In this document: positions 1 through 5,834 of the stretch, one piece after another
Numbering within the stretch: the stretch's first letter is position 1
How the letters are laid out: the number at the start of each line of letters is the position of its first letter
Assembly (NCBI GenBank): GCA_027056465.1
Contig: JALUKS010000147.1
Coordinates: 1 to 8,532 of the forward strand
DNA: 8,532 nucleotides
Direction of reading: 5' to 3'
From: Sulfurimonas sp.
Lineage (GTDB): Bacteria > Campylobacterota > Campylobacteria > Campylobacterales > Sulfurimonadaceae
The notes under the pieces: generated by a model
Database searches by the model: none
What the model was told of the DNA's origin: nothing
Seen by the model: only the letters and a program-made list of their open reading frames with translations
Translations under genes and position numbers: made by a program

Positions 1-1197
1 GTAGAAGAAAATAAACTTTATGAAGCCTATAAGCTCCTTCATAAAACTCCAATGTTAAGAGGATCTAAAGAAAATAGCTATTTAGAAGAGTGTTTTGCAA
101 ATAGTCTTAAGAAAGCTATACACTATCTTATTAGAGAAGATATAGACTCGGCAGAAGAGATAACAAAACCTCTCATGAAGATTCCATCTAAAAAAGCAGA
201 GGTAAAGTTGATTTATACTGCTTTGAAACATTATAAAAAATTTCAACTTCTATTTCATGAACAAAAATACTCTTTAGTCTACTCAATGTCTGATAGATAT
301 CCAGCTTTAAAAGAGACAAGAGAGTATAAAAGTGTAGAAAAATTTTGGAAAAAAGATTTTATTGAAGCACAAAAGCAGATGAGACTAAACAATATAGAAG
401 CAGCAAAAGCACTTTTACGCGATTATGTCATGGTACCATCAAAACGAGCTATTATTAAGCATATACTCTATCAGAACAAGGAGTTTATTGACTTTTTACA
501 AGCTATTGAGGATAGAGAGTTTAGCAAACTAAATGAGATAGTAAAAGAGAATAAAAACTTTACATATTTAGATAATTATCAATCTCTTAATAGAGAGATT
601 TTAGAGAGTGTAAATGAGGCAAAAGAGTTAATTAATGTTGGAAATATAGATAACGCTGAAATAATAATTCAAAGATTAGAAAAAATTACTAAGTATGAAA
701 AGATAGCACACAAACTACGAGAGGAGTCTCAAGATATAAAAAAACTCTTTGATGCTTTTAATGCTGATAAGCTTTTTTTATGCTATAAACTTATTGATTT
801 AAACTCTTCTTTAACGGAGAGTGATTTAGGTAAACTTCTACAAGTAAAATGGTATAAGAAGATGAAGAGTTGTGAAAAGTATGCAATAAAAGGTCAGATT
901 GATGAGCTTCTAAGTAGCTTAGGCGAACTCAAGCAACTACCTTCTAGGAGTTCCAAAGTAGGAGATCTTCTAAGACTTGCATATCGTGTGAAAATAGCAC
1001 ATGAGATAAAGAAAAATGAGTACAAAGATGCTAAAAAACTTATACTCTTTTATGTAGATACTTTTGGTTTTGATATAGAGATTAAAAGCACTATTGTTCT
1101 TTATAATAAAAAAGCTTCTCATAAGTTTGCATTAACTCCAGTACAATTACGAAGAAAACCTAGAGATTTTTGGCTATATGCCAATACTCAACTATAA
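1..1197 (+). CDS. Unidentified helical-repeat protein, 5' partial
   Basis: The frame is open from the first base of the window (VEENKLYEAYKLLHKTP...) and ends at TAA 1195-1197, so the ATG at 52 is internal and the true start lies to the left. About 398 residues are visible. They are rich in Lys, Glu, Leu and Ile, with no signal peptide or membrane segment in the visible part, and are predicted almost entirely alpha-helical. Counting from the ATG at 52, the protein repeats with an exact 84-residue period: Ile31/115/199/283, Pro45/129/(Thr213)/297 followed by Ser-Lys-like pairs, Trp99/267, and Pro0/84. The period holds upstream of base 52, which confirms the frame. The family was not recognised. 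TPR-like or other alpha-solenoid scaffolding is an inference, and an additional N-terminal domain outside the window is possible. The next gene follows immediately and may be co-transcribed. Confidence 0.85.
   Translation, partial: VEENKLYEAYKLLHKTPMLRGSKENSYLEECFANSLKKAIHYLIREDIDSAEEITKPLMKIPSKKAEVKLIYTALKHYKKFQLLFHEQKYSLVYSMSDRYPALKETREYKSVEKFWKKDFIEAQKQMRLNNIEAAKALLRDYVMVPSKRAIIKHILYQNKEFIDFLQAIEDREFSKLNEIVKENKNFTYLDNYQSLNREILESVNEAKELINVGNIDNAEIIIQRLEKITKYEKIAHKLREESQDIKKLFDAFNADKLFLCYKLIDLNSSLTESDLGKLLQVKWYKKMKSCEKYAIKGQIDELLSSLGELKQLPSRSSKVGDLLRLAYRVKIAHEIKKNEYKDAKKLILFYVDTFGFDIEIKSTIVLYNKKASHKFALTPVQLRRKPRDFWLYANTQL
49..1056 (+). repeat. Four tandem 84-residue (252-nt) coding repeat units
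   Basis: Within the unidentified protein, four consecutive units of 252 nt start near 49, 301, 553 and 805. The anchors (numbered from the ATG at 52) are an Ile-acidic-x-Ala motif (IDSAEE, IEAAKA, IDNAEI, IDELLS) at residues 31, 115, 199 and 283. Fourteen residues later comes IPSKK, VPSKR, ITKYE or LPSRS. An aromatic or large hydrophobic residue recurs at 15, 99, 183 and 267 (Phe, Trp, Ile, Trp). The units are diverged at the amino-acid level and are not DNA-level direct repeats, so this is an old protein-domain duplication. Unit 3 is the most diverged. The codons before base 49 fit the end of another unit. Confidence 0.75.
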
Positions 1198-2132
1198 ATT
1201 TGACTTCTAAAGCCAAAGAGTTGTTTAAAACAATAGATAAGGGCATCCTTTATATGCTTCTGGGTGCTCTGATCTCAGCACTTAATGGAGCACTTGCTAA
1301 GATACTTAGTGAGGATATGTCGGCACTAGAAATAGTGTTTTTCAGAAATATTATTGGTGTAGCACTTATACTCTATACACTCAAACATACACCACCTAAA
1401 CTTAGAGGTGGTAAGATTCATTTGCTTTTTACTCGTGGACTTTTTGGTTTTACTGCGATGATACTATTTTTTTATACTATTACTACCATTCCTTTGGGTG
1501 AGGCAATCACCCTAAACAAAACTTCTCCACTTTTTGTGGCTATTCTAGCTTATTATCTTCTTGGAGAAGAGCTAAGTCGTAAAACTGCTTTTGCACTTTT
1601 TATTGGGTTTGCTGGGATTGTGCTTATCACTAAGCCCTTTACTATGGCTATATCATATGAGCATATCTTAGGAGTTCTTGGTGGTTTTTTTGCAGCTGCA
1701 GCTTATACGACTATCAAAAAGATAAAAGATATTTATGATTCTCGCATTATTGTTCTCTCGTTTGTGGGGGTAGGGACACTTCTTCCTGCCTTACTATTTT
1801 TGGTAGCTCCTTTTATCCAAACACCAGAGAGTTTTGCATTTCTTTTTCCTGAGTTTATTTTGCCTACTACTTTGAATATATGGCTACTTATACTATTTAT
1901 GGCACTCATCTCTACACTCTCTCAGTGGCTATTAACTAAGGCATACAGTTCCTCTAACCTAAGCATCATTGGTGTAATTAGTTATACTAATATTCCCTTT
2001 GCAGTAGGTTTTGGCTTTTTACTTGGTGATAAATTTCCAGATATGTTGACATTAATAGGAATAGGATTGATAGTTATAGGTGGTTATTTAGTAACAAAAA
2101 AAAGTAGTATTAGAAGAGTTATAAAAAGATAA
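1170..2132 (+). CDS. EamA/DMT-family transporter, ten membrane helices
   Basis: This is an inner-membrane transporter of the drug/metabolite superfamily with two EamA domains. From the TTG at 1170 it has 320 residues. The first helix is near residues 26-46, and about nine more hydrophobic helices follow up to about residue 309. Family signs are Glu54-...-FFRN after helix 1, the TSPLFVAILAYYLLGEE stretch closing the first half, and SYTNIPFAVGFGFLLGD in the matching place of the second half. The tail is basic (SIRRVIKR), as expected for a cytoplasmic end. The substrate cannot be told from sequence. The start is unsettled: TTG 1170 overlaps the previous gene by 28 nt, TTG 1200 would leave a 2-nt gap, and ATG 1254 has AAGGG about 10 nt upstream but begins inside helix 1. 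No promoter is visible between it and the upstream gene, so co-transcription is likely. Confidence 0.85.
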   Translation: MAICQYSTINLTSKAKELFKTIDKGILYMLLGALISALNGALAKILSEDMSALEIVFFRNIIGVALILYTLKHTPPKLRGGKIHLLFTRGLFGFTAMILFFYTITTIPLGEAITLNKTSPLFVAILAYYLLGEELSRKTAFALFIGFAGIVLITKPFTMAISYEHILGVLGGFFAAAAYTTIKKIKDIYDSRIIVLSFVGVGTLLPALLFLVAPFIQTPESFAFLFPEFILPTTLNIWLLILFMALISTLSQWLLTKAYSSSNLSIIGVISYTNIPFAVGFGFLLGDKFPDMLTLIGIGLIVIGGYLVTKKSSIRRVIKR

Positions 2133-2134
2133 GG

Positions 2135-2158
2135 TAGTTCTGGAAGAGTCCAGAACTA
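2135..2158 (-). terminator. Hairpin between convergent genes, likely terminator of the peroxiredoxin gene
   Basis: TAGTTCTGG (2135-2143), a 6-nt loop, and CCAGAACTA (2150-2158) form a perfect 9-bp inverted repeat. Read on the minus strand it lies 15 nt past the peroxiredoxin stop and is followed by CCTTATCTTTTTAT, a moderately U-rich tail. On the plus strand it is followed by an A-rich run, so it is a poorer terminator for the transporter gene, though the stem could still stabilise that mRNA end. Confidence 0.6.
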
Positions 2159-2173
2159 AAGAAAAAGAGTCTC

Positions 2174-2770
2174 TTATAACTCGTCTTCGTGTTTTGCTAA
2201 GTACTCAGCAACACCTTCAGTAGATGCTTTCATACCTTCGTCACCCTTAACCCAACCAGCAGGACAAACTTCACCAAACTCGTTAGTAAAGATCATAGTA
2301 TCTACCATACGGATCATCTCATCGATGTTTCTTCCAAGTGGTAAGTCGTTGATAACTGCGTGACGGATAGTACCATCTGCATCAATTAAAAATGAACCAC
2401 GTAGTGCAACACCACCATCAAGAAGAACATCATAAGCTTTTGAAATCTCTTTTGTAAGGTCAGCTACTAAAGGCATCTTAACTCGCCCAATCCCACCTTG
2501 ATTTACTGGAGTCTCTCTCCATGCGAAGTGAGAAAATTGACTATCAACAGATACACCGATAACATTAACACCGCGCTCTTTGAACTCTGCCACTTTGTGA
2601 GAGAATGCAATGATTTCTGATGGACAAACAAATGTAAAGTCTAATGGGTAGAAGAAAAGTACTGTACCTTTTTCACCAAAGTTCTCTGATAATTTGAAAT
2701 CCTCAACGATTTGACCATCTGCTAAAACTGCAGTTGCACTAAAGTCTGGAGCTTGTTTTGTTACTAACAT
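2174..2770 (-). CDS. tsaA: Typical 2-Cys peroxiredoxin (TsaA/AhpC type)
   Basis: This is a thiol peroxidase that reduces hydrogen peroxide and organic or peroxynitrite substrates in the cytoplasm. It has 198 residues, the usual length. The peroxidatic cysteine is Cys49 in DFTFVCPSE, with Pro42, Thr46 and Arg124 completing the active site. The resolving cysteine is Cys169 in GEVCPAGW, so it is a Prx1/AhpC1-type disulfide-linked dimer. The sequence closely follows H. pylori TsaA as I remember it, including the MLVTK start and the NDLPLGRN and GVAEYL segments; in that organism thioredoxin is the reductant, and no AhpF-like partner is present here. A GGIG motif (92-95) is present, but the eukaryotic C-terminal YF motif is replaced by YL. 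The start is supported by AAAAGGAT ending 4 nt before the ATG. It points away from a desulforubrerythrin-like remnant, with a Fur/PerR-like palindrome between them. Confidence 0.95.
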   Translation of the reverse strand: MLVTKQAPDFSATAVLADGQIVEDFKLSENFGEKGTVLFFYPLDFTFVCPSEIIAFSHKVAEFKERGVNVIGVSVDSQFSHFAWRETPVNQGGIGRVKMPLVADLTKEISKAYDVLLDGGVALRGSFLIDADGTIRHAVINDLPLGRNIDEMIRMVDTMIFTNEFGEVCPAGWVKGDEGMKASTEGVAEYLAKHEDEL

Positions 2771-2804
2771 GTATATCCTTTTGTATTTTTATTTTGTTAG
2801 TGAA

Positions 2805-2816
2805 ATTTTATCTAAA
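2805..2816 (-). promoter_or_regulatory. Probable promoter -10 region of the peroxiredoxin gene
   Basis: On the minus strand this reads TTTAGATAAAAT, about 35 nt upstream of the peroxiredoxin ATG. The same 12 bases occur upstream of lysA (7495-7506), and GATAAAAT-type -10 boxes without a good -35 are common in Campylobacterota. It predicts a short leader carrying the AAGGAT ribosome binding site. Confidence 0.5.
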
Positions 2817-2854
2817 GAAAATTAATAGATAAGAGTGAAAATTATTTATTAGAA

Positions 2855-2867
2855 GATAATAATTATC
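2855..2867. promoter_or_regulatory. Fur/PerR-like operator palindrome
   Basis: GATAATAATTATC is a perfect 6-1-6 inverted repeat. It contains the inner part of the classical 7-1-7 Fur-family operator (TGATAATNATTATCA, or TTATAATNATTATAA for PerR). It lies 85-97 nt upstream of the peroxiredoxin start and 71-83 nt upstream of the remnant start at 2938, inside a divergent pair of oxidative-stress genes. It could serve either direction. Its position beyond the predicted peroxiredoxin -10/-35 suggests that the rightward gene was its main target. Binding by Fur or PerR is inferred from the pattern only, and an A+T-rich gap can produce such palindromes by chance. Confidence 0.45.
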
Positions 2868-2937
2868 CTTTAAGCTTATTTGGAGTAGAATTTTATATCA
2901 AGAGATTTAGGCTTGAAAATATATAAGGATAGATATT

Positions 2938-3057
2938 ATGAGAAAGTATGAAACATATAGATGTAACAAATGTGGTAATGTAGTTCAGGTTTTAATTTTG
3001 GCATTTAGCATTAAGATTCTAAAAAAATTAGTAAAATTTAGATTTTCTTCGTTATAA
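2938..3057 (+). pseudogene. Truncated desulforubrerythrin/desulforedoxin-domain remnant
   Basis: The ATG at 2938 has a good AAGGAT ribosome binding site (2925-2930, 7-nt spacing). It opens a 39-codon frame ending at TAA 3055-3057. Its first residues, MRKYETYRCNKCGNVVQV, match the start of Campylobacterota desulforubrerythrin (Rrc-type, MRxYETYKCxxCGNxVEV from memory), where they form the first CxxC of a desulforedoxin-like iron site. After about residue 18 the similarity ends. The expected glycine stretch, the Cys-Cys pair and the whole rubrerythrin di-iron domain are missing, and the rest is A+T-rich filler overlapping the transaldolase promoter. I read it as a 5' remnant left by a deletion, not a working enzyme. 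A functional 39-residue CxxC peptide acting as a dimer is a less likely alternative. Intact start signals suggest recent loss or possible residual translation. Confidence 0.6.
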
Positions 3058-3058
3058 T
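3053..3058 (+). promoter_or_regulatory. Probable promoter -10 of the tal-pilT transcript
   Basis: A perfect TATAAT lies 23 nt before the transaldolase ATG, preceded by a T-rich run (TTTAGATTTTCTTCG), the usual Campylobacterota layout in place of a strong -35. The TAA stop of the remnant frame falls inside this box. The ribosome binding site AGGA (3072-3075) lies 6 nt before the ATG at 3082. Confidence 0.6.
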
Positions 3059-3081
3059 GGAGTAAAAATTTAGGAACAACA

Positions 3082-4062
3082 ATGTATATTGAAGATTTGA
3101 AGTTTTCACTCTGGGCTGATTTTATTGAACGCGACTACCTTGACAAAGAATTTAAAGAGCTAATAGCTAAAAAAATAATTAATGGTGCGACTTCAAATCC
3201 TGCAATATTTAAGAATGCTATACTCAGTTCTGATGCTTATAAAGAGCAACTTGCAACACTTGAAAATCTTTCTGCAAAAGAAAAGTATGAAGCTGTAGCA
3301 ATTTTTGACATATCTAAGGCAGCAGATATTTTACGACCTCTCTATGATAAAGGTGATGATGGATATGTGAGTATAGAAGTTGACCCCTCCTTATGTGACA
3401 ATACAAAAGCTACTATTGCAGAGGGTAAACGTCTTTTTAAAACTATAAATCGTCCAAATGTTATGATAAAAATTCCTGCAACTTCTGCAGGGTATGAAGC
3501 GATGGAAGAGCTGACTTCTGTTGGTATCCCTGTAAATGCAACACTTATCTTTAAAAAAGAGCAGGCTATCTCTTGTGCAAATGCTTTTAAGCGTGGTACA
3601 TATAAATATAATAAAAAAGTTGATACAGTTATTAGTGTATTTGTCTCGAGAATAGATAGGGCATTGGATGTAGAGCTTGCATCAAAAAATATTGAAGTTG
3701 CTTTATGTGGTATCTACAATAGTGCGACAATCTATTCTGCAATTGAGCAGATGGGGGTAGCGGGGTGTAGAGTACTTTTTGCTAGTACAGGTGTCAAAGG
3801 AGATGGACTAAATACAGACTATTACATAGAAAAACTTCTTGCTTACAATAGTGTAAATACTGCTCCTGTTGAGACAATTATGGCATTTACTACCAACACA
3901 ACAACTACACAATCACTTCCCATAGATAAAGAAGTGATAGAAGGACATTTTACAAAAGTAAAAGAAGTAGGAATTGATTTTGATGCTCTTTTAGATGAGC
4001 AAATTAGTGATGGATTAGCAGCATTTAAAGAAGCATTTCAAGAGATAATGGAGTCATTATGA
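3082..4062 (+). CDS. tal: Transaldolase
   Basis: This cytoplasmic enzyme of the non-oxidative pentose phosphate pathway moves a dihydroxyacetone unit between sedoheptulose 7-phosphate and glyceraldehyde 3-phosphate, giving erythrose 4-phosphate and fructose 6-phosphate. At 326 residues it has a single alpha/beta-barrel. Visible motifs are GATSNPAIF (35-43), SIEVDP (97-102), NVMIKIPAT (126-134) with Schiff-base Lys130, VNATLIF, SVFVSRID and ASTGVKGDGL. The set fits the long bacterial transaldolase branch that includes Campylobacter and Helicobacter enzymes, not the short TalC/fructose-6-phosphate aldolase branch. The start is set by AGGA 6 nt upstream and a TATAAT box. The stop codon overlaps the ATG of the next gene (ATGA), so the two are on one mRNA and translationally coupled. 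Confidence 0.95.
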   Translation: MYIEDLKFSLWADFIERDYLDKEFKELIAKKIINGATSNPAIFKNAILSSDAYKEQLATLENLSAKEKYEAVAIFDISKAADILRPLYDKGDDGYVSIEVDPSLCDNTKATIAEGKRLFKTINRPNVMIKIPATSAGYEAMEELTSVGIPVNATLIFKKEQAISCANAFKRGTYKYNKKVDTVISVFVSRIDRALDVELASKNIEVALCGIYNSATIYSAIEQMGVAGCRVLFASTGVKGDGLNTDYYIEKLLAYNSVNTAPVETIMAFTTNTTTTQSLPIDKEVIEGHFTKVKEVGIDFDALLDEQISDGLAAFKEAFQEIMESL

Positions 4063-5240
4063 ACAAAGAAGTAGATATTAGTAAGCTTACTTTTGAGCAA
4101 CTAAAAAAGATAAGAGCTTACCTCAAAAAAATGATAGAAGTTGGGGGGTCTGATCTCCATATAAAAGCAAATGCAGTGATTCGTGCTCGTATTAACGGAA
4201 ATATTGTACAGTTTTCTGGAGGAATACTCTCAAAAGAGGATGCCTTAACATTTGCAAAAGAGTTACTTAAAGGACGTTTTGGTGAATTTGTTGAGAATAA
4301 AGAGCTTGACCTTGTCTATCCTTATGATGAAAATAATCGTTTTCGTGTCAATATTTTCTTTCAAATGGATGGTGTTTCAGCAGTATTTCGTGTAATTCCT
4401 GTAAAAATTCCCTCTTTTGATCAACTTCACCTTCCAGATATTATAAAAACATTTACACAAAAAGAGCGTGGTTTAGTTCTTGTAACTGGAGTGACAGGTT
4501 CTGGTAAGTCAACAACTCTTGCGGCACTTATAAATGAGATAAATGTAACAAAGAAAAAGCATATTATTACGATTGAAGATCCTATTGAATTTGTACATAA
4601 AGATCGTGGTTGTATTATTAACCAGCGTTCAGTTGGGCAAGATACAAAGAGCTTTGGAAATGCACTTCGTGCTGCACTTCGCGAGGATCCTGATATTATT
4701 CTTGTTGGGGAGATGCGTGATAAAGAGACAATAAATCTTGCTCTTCATGCAGCAGATACTGGTCACCTAGTTTTTTCAACACTACATACTATTGATGCAA
4801 AAGAGACGATTAACCGTATCATTGCACAGTTTCCTACAGATGAACAAAACCGTGTACGTCTTTCTGTTGCTGGTGTTATACAGGGAATTATATCACAACG
4901 TCTTGTGCCTACTGTTGATGGTGGTCGCCGCGCAGCTATGGAAATTTTGGTACGTACTCCAAGAATTGAGAAACTTATTATGGAAAACCGTGATTACGAG
5001 ATTCGTGATGCAATTGAGGCTGGAAAAGAACATTATCATTCACAAAGTTTTGATCAATCTATTTTAGATCTTTACAATGATGGTGTTATTTCTAAAGAAC
5101 AGGCTATGAAAAATGCTACAAGTGCTTCTGATCTAGAACTTAAAATGAGTGGGCTTACTAATGGTCAAGCTGGTGAAGGGAGTAGTGATAAAGCTCCTCA
5201 AATCAGTGAAGATGATGCAGATATATTTGCCTTAAAGTAA
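4059..5240 (+). CDS. pilT: Type IV pilus retraction ATPase, PilT/PilU family
   Basis: This is a hexameric motor ATPase that works at the cytoplasmic face of the type IV pilus machine, depolymerising pilin for twitching, adhesion or DNA uptake. Of its 393 residues, the N-terminal PAS-like domain has GGSDLHIKA (29-37). The motor domain has Walker A GVTGSGKST (144-152, Lys150), an Asp box around ITIEDPIEF (170-178), Walker B DIILVGEMRD (212-221) and a His box STLHT (240-244). The canonical AIRNLIRE retraction motif of PilT is degenerate here (RIEKLIME). The C-terminal part (SFDQSILDLYNDG...) resembles PilU. It therefore belongs to the retraction branch, but PilT versus PilU is not settled. A tail of about 25 polar residues ends it. 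The start overlaps the tal stop, with GGAG 5 nt before the ATG. No other pilus gene is in the window. Confidence 0.9.
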   Translation: MNKEVDISKLTFEQLKKIRAYLKKMIEVGGSDLHIKANAVIRARINGNIVQFSGGILSKEDALTFAKELLKGRFGEFVENKELDLVYPYDENNRFRVNIFFQMDGVSAVFRVIPVKIPSFDQLHLPDIIKTFTQKERGLVLVTGVTGSGKSTTLAALINEINVTKKKHIITIEDPIEFVHKDRGCIINQRSVGQDTKSFGNALRAALREDPDIILVGEMRDKETINLALHAADTGHLVFSTLHTIDAKETINRIIAQFPTDEQNRVRLSVAGVIQGIISQRLVPTVDGGRRAAMEILVRTPRIEKLIMENRDYEIRDAIEAGKEHYHSQSFDQSILDLYNDGVISKEQAMKNATSASDLELKMSGLTNGQAGEGSSDKAPQISEDDADIFALK

Positions 5241-5259
5241 CTCTTAAATAATATATGGG

Positions 5260-5265
5260 TATAAT
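5260..5265 (+). promoter_or_regulatory. Probable promoter -10 of the rplY-pth-permease operon
   Basis: GGGTATAATTGC in the 55-nt gap after the pilT-family gene contains a perfect TATAAT, 30 nt before the rplY ATG. No -35 match stands out. AAGGA (5285-5289) lies 6 nt before the ATG. No hairpin terminator is visible before it, so read-through from tal-pilT is also possible. Confidence 0.65.
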
Positions 5266-5295
5266 TGCAACCATTTTTAAACACAAGGAAATTAT

Positions 5296-5832
5296 ATGTT
5301 AGAAGGTATCGTTAGAGAGAGTATGACAACAGGAGCTACAAAAGCACTACGTCGAGATGGTTATCTAATTGCAAATATCTACGGAAAAGGTCTTGAGAAT
5401 ATCAATGCTGCATTCAAAATGAATGAATATATCCGTACTGTTCGTAATAAAGAGACTATAGCATTCCCAGTAAATGTTGCTGGTAAAGAGTTAAATGTAG
5501 TTGTTCAAGGGTATGAGTCTCATGCAGTTACAGGAAACTTACTTCATGTTGATTTAATGGTAGCTCAGGCTGGTGTTGAAACTAAATTCAATATCCCAGT
5601 TGTTCCAGTTGGTGAAGCAATTGGTCTTAAAAATAAAGGTCTTGTACATATCGCAAAGCAGCGTTTAACAGTAAAATGTACTCCAGAGAACTTGATGAAT
5701 AAAATTGAGATTGATGTAACAGAGATGGATGTTGGTGATTCTAAACTTGTTCGTGATCTTCCAGAGTTAGCAAACATAACTATAGTTGATAGTGATCGTG
5801 TTGCACTTGTAAGTATTATTAAAGCGAAATAA
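5296..5832 (+). CDS. rplY: 50S ribosomal protein L25, long Ctc form
   Basis: This binds 5S rRNA in the large ribosomal subunit. At 178 residues it is the two-domain form: an L25 beta-barrel domain (about 1-90, starting MLEGIVRES and including YGKG near 30) and a C-terminal TL5/Ctc domain (about 95-176, with VPVGEAIGLKNKGLVH and the TEMDVGDSKLVRDL segment). The C-terminal part is absent from the short E. coli L25. In Bacillus the long form is a general stress protein; nothing here shows stress control. It is the first gene of a tight cluster with pth and an LptF/G-type permease, an order shared with Helicobacter and Campylobacter. The start is fixed by AAGGA 6 nt upstream. Confidence 0.95.
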   Translation: MLEGIVRESMTTGATKALRRDGYLIANIYGKGLENINAAFKMNEYIRTVRNKETIAFPVNVAGKELNVVVQGYESHAVTGNLLHVDLMVAQAGVETKFNIPVVPVGEAIGLKNKGLVHIAKQRLTVKCTPENLMNKIEIDVTEMDVGDSKLVRDLPELANITIVDSDRVALVSIIKAK

Positions 5833-5834
5833 TT

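Noticed and set aside
52..54. ATG 52 as the true start of the first gene
   Set aside because: The frame is open back to base 1, the 84-residue repeat register continues through the codons before 52, and no ribosome binding site precedes it.
2135..2158. Hairpin as a terminator for the plus-strand transporter gene
   Set aside because: On the plus strand it is followed by an A-rich run instead of T residues; the minus-strand reading fits better.
2771..3081. Mobile element or CRISPR-like repeats in the largest intergenic gap
   Set aside because: No direct repeats, terminal inverted repeats or transposase fragments were seen; the content is promoters, one palindrome and the truncated gene.
4792..5067. 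91-codon plus-strand open frame starting MMQKRRLTVSLHSF
   Set aside because: It lies wholly inside the pilT-family gene in another frame, resembles no family, and its host frame carries the conserved ATPase motifs.
5241..5295. Possible small RNA or riboswitch before rplY
   Set aside because: The gap is 55 nt with a TATAAT box in the middle, leaving about 24 nt of leader, too short for a structured element.
5565..5777. 70-codon minus-strand open frame
   Set aside because: Antisense to rplY, with no ribosome binding site or recognisable protein features; the rplY frame explains the sequence.
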